Assembly: GCA_025362115.1 (NCBI GenBank)
Contig: JANYIK010000139.1
Location: 1 to 9,685 of the forward strand
Length of the DNA stretch: 9,685 nucleotides
Direction of reading: 5' to 3'
Origin: Methylophilaceae bacterium
GTDB taxonomy: Bacteria > Pseudomonadota > Gammaproteobacteria > Burkholderiales > Methylophilaceae
Shown: positions 1 to 7,159 of the stretch, piece after piece
How positions within the stretch are numbered: the first letter of the stretch is position 1
Layout of the letters: the number at the start of each line of letters is the position of its first letter
Notes under the pieces: generated by a model
Seen by the model: the letters and a program-made list of their open reading frames with translations, nothing else
Databases searched by the model: none
What the model was told of the DNA's origin: nothing
Position numbers and translations under genes: made by a program

Positions 1-853
1 CCGCAGGTGCGTCAATCGCCGCTCTAGGATAACCATCAGCATAGCCGCACGCCACCACACCTACCGTGGTGTCGCGCTCGGCGGTGAAAATACTGCCATA
101 GCCTATAGATTCGCCCTTAGCGATTTTTCGTATCGAAATGATGCGTGAAGTCAGTTGCATCACTGCGCGCAATGGAGTCTCTGGCTGAAACAAAGGGTCT
201 GCGCCGTAGAGCATGATGCCCGGCCTTGCCCAGTCGCTATGCGCGCTTTTCCACCCCAGAATGGCGGCAGAATTGGCAAGACTGACTGTTGCTTGCTTGA
301 TATCTTTGATGGTTTGTTGAAAAACCGCAATCTGCTGGCTGGTATGGGATGAGCTTAGGTTGTCCGCATTAGCAAAATGGCTCATCAACACAATCTTGGC
401 TACATTGGGATGTTTGCTCAAGCGCTCATAAGCCGTTGCGTACTCAGATGGAGCCAAACCCACTCTATGCATGCCGCTATCCATCTTCAACCAAACCTGC
501 AGCGGTTGTTCGAGCTTGCCAGATAACAAGACTTCTAACTGCCACAGATGATGGATGACGATCCATAAATCCTGCGCCACGATGACTGGCAATTCTGCGG
601 CTTCAAAAAAACCTTCTAACAGCAAAATCGGGTTCTTGATGCCCGCCTGCCTTAGTTCTAAGGCCTCCTCTATCGCCGCCACGGCAAAGCCATCTGCTTC
701 GTTCTCTAACGCTTGGGCGCACCACACTGCACCATGTCCGTAACCATTGGCTTTGATGACCGCCAGCGCCTTGCCACCATGATGCTGCTTGGCAACACGG
801 TAATTATGGCGAAACGCATCCAAGCGGATGTGGGCTACGGCTGGGCGGCTCAT
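1..853 (-). CDS. dadX: Alanine racemase, catabolic type (partial, C-terminus off the left edge)
   Basis: PLP enzyme that interconverts L- and D-alanine in the cytoplasm; next to dadA it would supply D-alanine for oxidation. The ATG is at 853-851 (complement), and 284 codons are present of a family length near 355, so about 70 C-terminal residues are missing. Visible landmarks are the PLP-lysine motif AVIKANGYGHG (Lys34), MDSGMHRVG (124-132), the NSAA segment (194-197), RPGIMLYG (210-217), and GYGSIF with the catalytic Tyr at about 252, followed by GYADGYPR. The start lies 3 bases beyond the dadA stop. No strong Shine-Dalgarno sequence precedes it, so translational coupling to dadA is likely. 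The name dadX rather than alr rests on this linkage (inference); the sequence itself only shows an alanine racemase. It could also provide D-Ala for peptidoglycan. Confidence 0.93.
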   Translation of the reverse strand, partial: MSRPAVAHIRLDAFRHNYRVAKQHHGGKALAVIKANGYGHGAVWCAQALENEADGFAVAAIEEALELRQAGIKNPILLLEGFFEAAELPVIVAQDLWIVIHHLWQLEVLLSGKLEQPLQVWLKMDSGMHRVGLAPSEYATAYERLSKHPNVAKIVLMSHFANADNLSSSHTSQQIAVFQQTIKDIKQATVSLANSAAILGWKSAHSDWARPGIMLYGADPLFQPETPLRAVMQLTSRIISIRKIAKGESIGYGSIFTAERDTTVGVVACGYADGYPRAAIDAPA

Positions 854-856
854 GTT

Positions 857-2176
857 TTATTGGGCGCTGATTAACTGGTGCTTTAATTGAAGACTACTAT
901 ATGCCTTATTGTAACGGCTGAGATTCAAATCGTCGCATCTTATCGCCGTGGGTTGATTTGCCATCAAATCCGCCAGCACCTGACCGGATCCGCAAGCCAT
1001 GGTCCAGCCTAGCGTGCCATGACCCGTGTTGAGCCATACGTTGTTATAGGTGGTTGATGCCTTGCCTATAATCGGAGTGCCATCCGGTGTCATTGGGCGC
1101 AGTCCTGTCCAAAACAGGGATTTTGATACGTCACCCCCGTTAGGAAATAAGCCATTCAGCACCATTTCCAATGTTTCGCGACGACGCGGATTCAAGCTAA
1201 GATCAAAACCTGCCAGCTCCGCCATTCCACCGACGCGAATGCGATCATCAAAACGTGTGATGGCCACTTTGTAAGTTTCATCCATCACCGTAGAAATAGG
1301 CGCGGCAGCCGAATCAAGCACGGGTACCGTCAATGAATATCCTTTGACCGGATATACCGGTATTTGCAATCCCATGCCCTGCATCAGGGCGCGAGTGTAG
1401 CTGCCAAGAGCGACAACATATTGATCTGCCTGTAAGGTCTCAATGCCAGCATCGGTGCTGATCTCTACGCCGGTCAACTTGCTGTTGTTGGTGATTAAGC
1501 GATTGATCGTCACATCCTGGCGAAACTTCACGCCTAGCTTTTGTGCCTCTTTCGCTAAATTGGTAGTGAATAGCTGGCAGTCGCCCGTTTCATCACCGGG
1601 TAATCTCAGCCCACCCAGTAATTGCTCTTTCACCAAGGCTAACGCCGGTTCTACACGGGCGCAACCGTCCGGATCAAGATGCTCGAATGGCACTCCCATG
1701 CGGCTTAAAACTGCAATATCCTTTGCTTCTGCATCCAGCTGTTTTTGTGTGCGGAACACCTGTAATGTGCCTTGTGTGCGGCCTTCATAGCTGATACCGG
1801 TACTCGCACGCAGCTCACGAATGCAGTCACGGCTATATTCTGCCAAACGCACCATGCGTTCTTTGTTAATGTCGTAACGCTTAGCAGTACAGTTTCGCAG
1901 TAGTTTGAGCGTCCATTGAATCTGCCAAAGTGTCAAATCCGATTTAATTGCCAACGGCGCATGGCGTTGAAACAACCACTTCAGCGCCTTCATCGGCACG
2001 CCTGGTGCTGCCCAAGGCGCGGCATATCCCGGTGAAATTTGACCTGCATTGGCAAAACTGGTCTCAAGCCCAGGCGCTGGCTGGCGATCTATCACCGTCA
2101 CTTCAACACCTTGCTTCGCCAGATAATAAGCACTTGTGACACCGACAACCCCAGAACCTAACACCAGTACGCGCAT
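857..2176 (-). CDS. dadA: D-amino acid dehydrogenase (small subunit, FAD)
   Basis: Membrane-associated FAD enzyme that oxidatively deaminates D-alanine and other D-amino acids to 2-oxo acids and ammonia, passing electrons to the respiratory chain. The 439-residue protein (family about 430) opens with the dinucleotide-binding motif GSGVVG (residues 7-12) and VIDR at the end of the second beta strand. DadA hallmarks follow: ETSFANAGQISPGYAAPWA, MVRLAEYSRDC, GDETGDCQLFT, YPVKGYSLT, RIRVGGMAE, FWTGLRPMTPDGTP and NTGHGTLGWTMACGSGQ. The ATG at 2176 is preceded by AAGGAAG (2187-2181 on this strand) at proper spacing, which supports the start. It is the first gene of a dadA-dadX transcription unit and diverges from an Lrp-family gene. 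By analogy with E. coli and Pseudomonas, alanine-responsive control by that regulator is expected (inference). Confidence 0.96.
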   Translation of the reverse strand: MRVLVLGSGVVGVTSAYYLAKQGVEVTVIDRQPAPGLETSFANAGQISPGYAAPWAAPGVPMKALKWLFQRHAPLAIKSDLTLWQIQWTLKLLRNCTAKRYDINKERMVRLAEYSRDCIRELRASTGISYEGRTQGTLQVFRTQKQLDAEAKDIAVLSRMGVPFEHLDPDGCARVEPALALVKEQLLGGLRLPGDETGDCQLFTTNLAKEAQKLGVKFRQDVTINRLITNNSKLTGVEISTDAGIETLQADQYVVALGSYTRALMQGMGLQIPVYPVKGYSLTVPVLDSAAAPISTVMDETYKVAITRFDDRIRVGGMAELAGFDLSLNPRRRETLEMVLNGLFPNGGDVSKSLFWTGLRPMTPDGTPIIGKASTTYNNVWLNTGHGTLGWTMACGSGQVLADLMANQPTAIRCDDLNLSRYNKAYSSLQLKHQLISAQ

Positions 2177-2314
2177 GATGCTTCCTTGAGTAATTTACAA
2201 TTGCAGTTTATTTTTAATTTACATGCCTAGTTCACTAATTTAATATGATTAGTTATTATGTATCACTAATTTTTATAAATTTATGCTAGTTTTTATCTAA
2301 AAATAGGAGGCATC
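2177..2314. promoter_or_regulatory. AT-rich divergent promoter/operator region between dadA and the lrp-like gene
   Basis: These 138 bases separate two divergent genes and are much richer in A+T than the flanking coding DNA. They must hold promoters in both directions. A half-site-like motif recurs: ACTAAT at 2234-2239, ATTAGT (its inverse) at 2248-2253, ACTAAT again at 2265-2270, and shorter CTAGT at 2227-2231 and 2286-2290. The first two form an inverted repeat with an 8-base spacer; the two ACTAAT copies are 31 bases apart, about three helical turns. Lrp proteins bind several degenerate AT-rich sites in phase, so this is a plausible operator array (inference). No single -35/-10 pair stands out on either strand. 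Confidence 0.6.
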
Positions 2315-2818
2315 ATGCGTATCCGCACTCACGCCGTTCGAGAGCTGGACCGTATAGACATCAAAATTCTGTCTGTACTGCAAGATGATGCACGCATTCC
2401 CATCACCGAATTGGCCGAAAAAGTCGGGCTTTCTGTCACGCCCTGCGGCGAGCGGGTAAAGCGCCTTGAGAAAGAAGGCGTGATTCTCGGCTATCATGCG
2501 CGGCTCGACCCCAAAGCGCTGGATTTGTCGCTGCTGGTGTTTGTGGAACTCAAACTGTCCACCAAGTCTGGTGCGATTTTCAGTAAATTCAAGCAAGAAA
2601 TTCTGAAACTACCCAGCGTGCTGGAATGCCACCTGGTCTCTGGTGATTTTGATTACCTCATCAAAGCGCGTATCGCGCAAATGGCTGACTACCGCACACT
2701 TCTGGGTGACATCTTGCTCACCCTGCCCGGCGCGCAAGAATCTCGTAGCTATATGGTGATGGAGGAGGTGAAAGAAGGGTTCGCCCTGCCCCTAAATGAC
2801 ACTGAATCACATGAATAG
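2315..2818 (+). CDS. lrp: Lrp/AsnC-family transcriptional regulator, DadR-like
   Basis: Cytoplasmic DNA-binding regulator of the leucine-responsive/feast-famine family, 167 residues (E. coli Lrp 164). An N-terminal winged helix-turn-helix spans about residues 11-57 (LDRIDIKILSVL, then ITELAEKVGLS and PCGERVKRLEKEGVI). A C-terminal effector-binding RAM domain spans about 72-150 and includes SLLVFVEL, ECHLVSGDFDYL (104-115), TLPGA and YMVMEEVKE. The ATG follows a strong AGGAGG at 2305-2310 with 4 bases between. The gene diverges from dadA-dadX, the same arrangement as dadR with dadAX in Pseudomonas, so control of alanine catabolism is the best guess. It overlaps the next gene by 23 bases. General Lrp and local DadR roles cannot be told apart from sequence alone. 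Confidence 0.94.
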   Translation: MRIRTHAVRELDRIDIKILSVLQDDARIPITELAEKVGLSVTPCGERVKRLEKEGVILGYHARLDPKALDLSLLVFVELKLSTKSGAIFSKFKQEILKLPSVLECHLVSGDFDYLIKARIAQMADYRTLLGDILLTLPGAQESRSYMVMEEVKEGFALPLNDTESHE

Positions 2819-3722
2819 CCGCAACGCAGCCTTGGGAATAGCCTGTGCGGCAATAGCAGCGATAGGTTTTTCGCTGAAATCCATCTTTATCAAATCGGCT
2901 TTCGGCTATGGTGTAGATTCCGTTACATTACTAGCCTTACGTATGGGGTTTTCGCTACCGTTCTTTGTGGTAATGCTCTGCTGGGAACGTCAACGACAAA
3001 AGAAATTATCTGGTCAAGACTGGAGCGCTATCATCGCTCTTAGCACCGCTTATTATCTCTTTAATTACCTTGACTTCCTTGGCTTGCAAAGCATCTCTGC
3101 CAGTCTGGAACGCATGATTCAATTTTTATACCCTACGATGACCGTACTACTGTCGGCTTGGCTGTATAAAAAAGCATTAGGCGGCAAAGTTATCGTAGCC
3201 ATGCTGTTGAGTTACTTAGGCATCACACTGGTGTTTATGCATGACATCACCCCACAAACCAATTTTGGTTTAGGAGTCGGACTGGTATTCGCCAGTGCCA
3301 TGTTTTATGCTATCTATCTCGTTGGCGCTGGGCACGTTATACCGCGTATTGGAGTTAAGCGATTCACAGCGCAGGCCATGTTGATTGCCAGTTTTGCCAG
3401 CCTGCTGCAATTTGGGCTCACTCACCCGATGAGTGCTCTGCATCAACCCAACGCGGTATACCATTTGGCAATCGCCATGGCGCTACTCTCAACTGTGCTA
3501 CCAGTATTCATGCTATCGGCCGGAATGCGTCTGATTGGCTCTGCCAATACTTCACTCATAGGTTCAATAGGTCCGGTATTTACCATTTACCTTGCGCACG
3601 TTTTTTTGGGTGAGCAGATTTCATCTATGCAACTGCTAGGTGCAACGTTGGTGTTGGTAGGTGTAGTATTCATCAGCAGGAACAGCAAAGAGTCGGAAAT
3701 TGGCTCTAATAAAATTTTATAA
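2796..3722 (+). CDS. EamA/DMT-superfamily transporter (ten predicted membrane helices)
   Basis: Inner-membrane protein of 308 residues with about ten hydrophobic helices and two tandem EamA repeats (roughly residues 8-150 and 155-297). The segment SLERMIQFLYPTMTVLLSAWLYKK (103-126) is typical of the end of an EamA repeat, and LIGSIGPVFTIYLAHVFLGE occupies the matching place in the second. Members of this family often export amino acids or other metabolites; the substrate is not readable here. The start chosen at 2796 lies inside the end of the Lrp-like gene; a second ATG at 2811, still before that stop, is equally possible. Neither has a good Shine-Dalgarno sequence, so translation is probably coupled to the regulator. 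The context suggests a regulator-exporter pair for alanine or a related amino acid (inference). Confidence 0.88.
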   Translation: MTLNHMNSRNAALGIACAAIAAIGFSLKSIFIKSAFGYGVDSVTLLALRMGFSLPFFVVMLCWERQRQKKLSGQDWSAIIALSTAYYLFNYLDFLGLQSISASLERMIQFLYPTMTVLLSAWLYKKALGGKVIVAMLLSYLGITLVFMHDITPQTNFGLGVGLVFASAMFYAIYLVGAGHVIPRIGVKRFTAQAMLIASFASLLQFGLTHPMSALHQPNAVYHLAIAMALLSTVLPVFMLSAGMRLIGSANTSLIGSIGPVFTIYLAHVFLGEQISSMQLLGATLVLVGVVFISRNSKESEIGSNKIL

Positions 3723-3868
3723 TTGGCTCTTGTTGCATGACCAATTAAGGAAAATAATCGTTAAGATTATGTAACGCAGGCAATCTTACCTGCACCCTCT
3801 ATTCAATATGACAGAGGAATTTATAGTGCAGCCTTTGAATGTATTAACACTTTTAAGGAGTTGAACCC
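3723..3868 (+). promoter_or_regulatory. Promoter and leader region of the ydcS operon
   Basis: The 146 bases before ydcS contain no gene. A weak promoter candidate is TTGTTG (3730-3735), 17 bases, then AATAAT (3753-3758), which would start transcription near 3765. A second -10-like TATAGT lies at 3822-3827 with only a poor -35. Inverted repeats are CGTTA/TAACG (3759-3763/3772-3776), GCAGG/CCTGC (3776-3780/3789-3793) and CCTCT/AGAGG (3796-3800/3813-3817). The loops of the first two are complementary (AGATT with AATCT). AATTGG/CCAATT (3721-3726/3741-3746) forms a further dyad. A strong Shine-Dalgarno AAGGAG (3855-3860) sits 8 bases before the ATG. The hairpins could be operators or an RNA leader; I do not recognise a known riboswitch class. 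Confidence 0.5.
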
Positions 3869-5023
3869 ATGACATCCCCCAGCATCAAAAAACTCTTAAT
3901 CGCCTTATCCGCCGCCGCCGTTTGCACGGCTCATGCCGCACCACCCACCGCTATCGGCAAGAGCGAAGGTAAGCTTGATGTGATTGCCTGGCCTGGTTAT
4001 TTAGAAAACGGCTCGTCCGACAAAAAGTACGATTGGGTAACGAACTTCGAAAAAGATAGTGGCTGTAAAGTTAACGTAAAAACCGCCGCGACTTCCGACG
4101 AAATGGTGTCGTTAATGAATAAGGGGGGTTATGATTTGGTAACCGCCTCTGGCGATGCCAGCCTGCGCTTGGTAGCCGGTAAAAAAGTACAAGAAATCAA
4201 TACTGCGCTCGTTCCTTCATGGAAAAACGTTGACAGCCGCCTGCAAAATGCCCCCTGGCATACCGTGGGTGGCAAGCACTTTGGCGTGCCATACCAATGG
4301 GGACCTAACGTGTTGATGTACAACACCAGCACGTTCAAAACTGCACCTACCACTTGGGGTGTCGTATTTGAACCGCAAAACTTGCCTGATGGCAAGCCTA
4401 ACAAAGGTCGCATTCAAGCCTATGACGGTCCAATCTACATTGCTGATGCCGCACTTTACTTGATGAAAAAAGACCCCTCACTCGGCATTAAAGATCCGTA
4501 TGAACTGAACGAAAAACAATACGCCGCAGTATTGAAATTACTGCGCCAGCAAAAGACCTTGGCTCACCGTTACTGGCATGATGTCACCGTGCAAATGACT
4601 GATTTCAAGAAAGAAGGCGTGGTGGCCTCCGGTACATGGCCATATCAAGTCAACACACTCAAAGGTGAGAAACAACCTATCGCCTCCACTATCCCCACTG
4701 AAGGCGCAACAGGCTGGGCAGATACCACCATGATGGCAACTAAAGCTGCACACCCTAACTGCGCCTACAAGTGGCTTGAGCATTCGTTGAGCGCCGGTAC
4801 ACAATCAGGCGTAGCAGAATGGTTCGGTTCTAACCCTGCCGTGCCAGAAGCTTGTAAAGCCAAAGCACCGGGTGGTAGCGACTTCTGTTCTGACAACGGC
4901 TTTGCCAAATTTACCGAGATTAAGTTCTGGAGAACGCCAGAAGCAAAATGTTCGCTCAAAGAAGGCTGCGTACCTTATAGCCGCTGGACGAGCGACTATA
5001 TTGCGATTATGGGTGGGCGGTAA
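3869..5023 (+). CDS. ydcS: Periplasmic polyamine-type substrate-binding protein, YdcS-like
   Basis: Ligand-binding component of an ABC importer acting in the periplasm. The 384 residues (E. coli YdcS 381) begin with a Sec signal peptide: charged IKK at 6-8, a hydrophobic core, and a likely cut after AHA at residue 23. The mature part has the PotD-type fold signature LDVIAWPGYLENG (36-48), TSDEMVSLMNKGGYDLV, FGVPYQWGPNVLMYN (138-152), DGPIYIADAALYL, and the C-terminal TPEAKC...GCVPYSRW...DYIAIMGG. Six cysteines remain after processing (66, 298, 329, 340, 361, 367), four of them in the last 60 residues, so disulphides are plausible. The start is supported by AAGGAG at 3855-3860. It is first in the operon and separated from the ATPase gene by a 187-base repeat-rich spacer. 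In E. coli the YdcSTUV system is linked to putrescine uptake; the substrate here is inferred. Confidence 0.92.
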   Translation: MTSPSIKKLLIALSAAAVCTAHAAPPTAIGKSEGKLDVIAWPGYLENGSSDKKYDWVTNFEKDSGCKVNVKTAATSDEMVSLMNKGGYDLVTASGDASLRLVAGKKVQEINTALVPSWKNVDSRLQNAPWHTVGGKHFGVPYQWGPNVLMYNTSTFKTAPTTWGVVFEPQNLPDGKPNKGRIQAYDGPIYIADAALYLMKKDPSLGIKDPYELNEKQYAAVLKLLRQQKTLAHRYWHDVTVQMTDFKKEGVVASGTWPYQVNTLKGEKQPIASTIPTEGATGWADTTMMATKAAHPNCAYKWLEHSLSAGTQSGVAEWFGSNPAVPEACKAKAPGGSDFCSDNGFAKFTEIKFWRTPEAKCSLKEGCVPYSRWTSDYIAIMGGR

Positions 5024-5042
5024 TTTAGCGCCTCTTCTGTTC

Positions 5043-5060
5043 CGGCCCCGAGCCGTTTTT
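5043..5060 (+). terminator. Weak terminator-like or attenuator hairpin after ydcS
   Basis: CGGC (5043-5046) and GCCG (5052-5055) can form a 4-base-pair stem with a 5-base loop, followed directly by five T residues (5056-5060). The stem is short for a real intrinsic terminator. If active, it would cut part of the transcription between the binding protein and the rest of the transporter, giving excess binding protein. This is weak evidence. Confidence 0.25.
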
Positions 5061-5064
5061 CGCT

Positions 5065-5156
5065 CATCCTTCGATACATTTTCCGTTCGTCCTGAGTGCC
5101 GCGCAAAGCGCGGTTTATCGAAGGATGGACGGAAAATACTCAGGACGAACGGAAAA
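5065..5156. repeat. Interlocked palindromic repeat cluster between ydcS and ydcT
   Basis: Two perfect inverted repeats are interleaved: CATCCTTCGATA (5065-5076) with its complement at 5116-5127 (12 bp), and a 19-bp arm (5079-5097, with core CCGTTCGTCCTGAG) with its complement at 5138-5156. Between the inner arms is a perfect hairpin, CCGCGC-AAA-GCGCGG (5099-5113). A third fold is also possible: 5079-5093 pairs with 5122-5136 over 15 positions, with two G-T wobbles. The arrangement looks like one complete palindromic unit (about 5079-5136) flanked by partial inverted copies of itself. Motifs such as CCGTTCGTCCTGAG and CGAAGGATGGACGG recall dispersed intergenic repeats of proteobacterial genomes (from memory). 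It may stabilise the ydcS message or set operon polarity (inference). Confidence 0.85.
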
Positions 5157-5210
5157 CGCAATTTTGAGTTTATGGCACGTTAACTTCCTAGAAAAAACCT
5201 GTTAAATCTC

Positions 5211-6215
5211 ATGACCATCGCCGTTGAGTTTTCATCTGTCAGCCGCCATTATGGTAGCGTTAAGGCCGTAGACAGCGTCTCCATCGCGATTGCTGAAGGC
5301 GAGTTCTTCTCTATGCTAGGCCCCAGCGGTTCTGGCAAAACCACTTGCCTTCGTCTGATTGCAGGTTTTGAGCAACCCACATCGGGTAGCATCAAGATTT
5401 TTGGTAAAGAAGTCGCCAATACCCCTCCTTACGAACGTGAAGTCAACACCGTGTTTCAAGACTACGCGCTATTCCCGCACATGAACGTACTGGAAAATGT
5501 GGCTTATGGCCTGCGCGTCAAAGACGTGGCTAACATTGAATGTATGAAACGTGCTGAAGATGCTTTGGCCTTGGTCGCGCTTGCCGAATACGGGCAGCGC
5601 AAACCCAGTGAACTCTCCGGTGGGCAACGCCAGCGTGTGGCCTTGGCGCGAGCATTGGTTAATCGCCCACGCGTATTGCTGCTGGATGAACCACTTGGTG
5701 CTCTGGATTTGAAACTGCGAGAAAAAATGCAGATGGAGCTCAAAACTCTGCATAAAAAGCTGGGCATTACCTTCATCTACGTCACACATGATCAGGGCGA
5801 AGCGCTTGCCATGTCGGATCGCGTAGCTGTGTTCAATCGCGGAAGAATTGAACAAGTAGACACCCCGCGCAATCTTTACACCCAGCCAAAAACAAGCTTT
5901 GTTGCCGATTTTGTCGGCACCGCCAATGTGGTGAGCGGTGATTTGGCTCAACTCATTGTCGGTGATCGGCAGCCGTTCTCCATACGCCCGGAACATATCC
6001 GCATGGATGGGACGGGCGAGGTTTCGGTAAATGGCGTGGTGGCAGACATTCAATACCACGGCGCGACCAGTAAGATTGAGGTTGATGTTAGCGGCCAAAG
6101 CATAGCCATGGTTGTTTCAAATACTGAACAACCCGACGCGCAATTACCGGAAATAGGCAAAAATCTAAGCCTGTGCTGGTCGAAAACTCATATGGTGATG
6201 CTGGAAACGGCGTAG
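5211..6215 (+). CDS. ydcT: Polyamine-type ABC transporter ATP-binding protein, YdcT-like
   Basis: Cytoplasmic ATPase that drives the importer formed with the two permeases downstream. The 334 residues (E. coli YdcT 337) contain Walker A GPSGSGKTT (37-45, Lys43), a Q-loop VFQDY (Gln83), signature LSGGQRQRVALARAL (135-149), Walker B VLLLDEP (155-161), D-loop GALD (163-166) and the switch His193 in VTHDQ. The C-terminal part, about 240-334, is a TOBE-like regulatory domain (FSIRPEHIRM, then IQYHGATSKIEV), as in PotA-type proteins. All catalytic motifs are intact. The ATG at 5211 has no good Shine-Dalgarno sequence, but the protein begins exactly where the family does, and I see no better upstream start. 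The next gene starts 5 bases after the stop. Confidence 0.95.
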   Translation: MTIAVEFSSVSRHYGSVKAVDSVSIAIAEGEFFSMLGPSGSGKTTCLRLIAGFEQPTSGSIKIFGKEVANTPPYEREVNTVFQDYALFPHMNVLENVAYGLRVKDVANIECMKRAEDALALVALAEYGQRKPSELSGGQRQRVALARALVNRPRVLLLDEPLGALDLKLREKMQMELKTLHKKLGITFIYVTHDQGEALAMSDRVAVFNRGRIEQVDTPRNLYTQPKTSFVADFVGTANVVSGDLAQLIVGDRQPFSIRPEHIRMDGTGEVSVNGVVADIQYHGATSKIEVDVSGQSIAMVVSNTEQPDAQLPEIGKNLSLCWSKTHMVMLETA

Positions 6216-6220
6216 CTCCC

Positions 6221-7138
6221 ATGTCAACGTTAGCACTTCGCCCGCTCGCCAATACCCTTTACCGTAACAACAATTTATTTCTTTTCCTGCTGCTCACCCC
6301 GCCCCTGCTATGGTTCGGCGTAGCTTACCTAGGCTCGTTATTCGCCCTGCTTTGGCAAAGTTTTTACACATTTGATAGCTTCAGCATGTCGGTTTCGCCC
6401 GAATTTACGCTGGAAAATTATCGCAGCTTGTTCGATGCCACCAATCTCGACATCATCTTGCGCACCTTGGGCATGGCGATCTCCGTCACACTGGCCTGCG
6501 CAGCAATCGCCTTCCCTATTGCTTATTACATGACACGCTATGCCACGCCGCGTGAACGCGGCTGCTTTTATGTAGGGGTCATGCTGCCGATGTGGGCGAG
6601 CTACATTGTAAAGGCGTATGCATGGACGGTTATTTTGTCGCAACAAGGGATATTGTATTGGTTCATCAACCACTTGGGATTAACCAACGGACTCAATCAA
6701 GTGTTACAACTACCCATCATCGGCGGCAACACACTGGCGACCTCCAACCTTGGGCGGTTTATTGTGTTTACCTATTTGTGGCTTCCTTTCATGATCTTGC
6801 CGATACAAGCGGCGCTGGAACGCGTGCCATCCAACCTGCTACAGGCTTCTAGCGATTTGGGGGCAAGGCCAGGACAGACTTTTCGCAAAATTCTATTCCC
6901 GCTGGTATTTCCCGGCGTGATAGCGGGTTCTATTTTCACTTTTTCACTCACACTTGGCGATTACATCATCCCGCAACTCATTGGCCCTAGCGGGCTCTAC
7001 ATTGGCAATATGGTCTATACCATGCAAGGCTCGGTGGGCAATATGCCGCTAGCAGCTGCGTTTACCGTGGTGCCTATCGTGTTGATTGCAATTTACTTGA
7101 AAATGGCGAAACGCGCGGGAGCTTTCGATGCTTTGTAA
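6221..7138 (+). CDS. ydcU: ABC transporter permease, YdcU-like
   Basis: First inner-membrane permease of the putrescine-type importer (PotB/YdcU type). From the ATG at 6221 it has 305 residues (E. coli YdcU 313) and about six hydrophobic helices, beginning with LFLFLLLTPPLLWFGVAYLG. The EAA loop that docks on the ATPase is at about 206-231 (LLQASSDLGA, then ILFPLVFPG). I chose ATG 6221, 5 bases after the ydcT stop. An in-frame GTG at 6173 would add 16 residues inside ydcT, but that extension is not hydrophobic and reads like out-of-frame ydcT. GGAAACGG at 6203-6210 is a weak ribosome site; coupling to ydcT is likely. A 137-base spacer with a repeat element follows. Confidence 0.93.
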   Translation: MSTLALRPLANTLYRNNNLFLFLLLTPPLLWFGVAYLGSLFALLWQSFYTFDSFSMSVSPEFTLENYRSLFDATNLDIILRTLGMAISVTLACAAIAFPIAYYMTRYATPRERGCFYVGVMLPMWASYIVKAYAWTVILSQQGILYWFINHLGLTNGLNQVLQLPIIGGNTLATSNLGRFIVFTYLWLPFMILPIQAALERVPSNLLQASSDLGARPGQTFRKILFPLVFPGVIAGSIFTFSLTLGDYIIPQLIGPSGLYIGNMVYTMQGSVGNMPLAAAFTVVPIVLIAIYLKMAKRAGAFDAL

Positions 7139-7159
7139 ACACCAACCCCCAATGCATAT

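Noticed and set aside
3722..3738. Sigma-54-like TTGGCTC...TTGCA before ydcS
   Set aside because: Only 8 bases separate GG and GC; sigma-54 promoters need 10.
4805..5183. Open frames on both strands crossing the end of ydcS and the repeat cluster
   Set aside because: They run through the palindromic element and out-of-frame ydcS sequence; the translations look like no protein.
5173..5189. Sigma-54-like -24 element TGGCACG upstream of ydcT
   Set aside because: The -12 part lacks the required GC at the right spacing (TTC or CC instead), so only half the promoter is present.
5469..6098. 209-codon minus-strand open frame opposite ydcT
   Set aside because: Shadow of a well-supported ATPase gene; the translation has no recognisable domain and no ribosome site.
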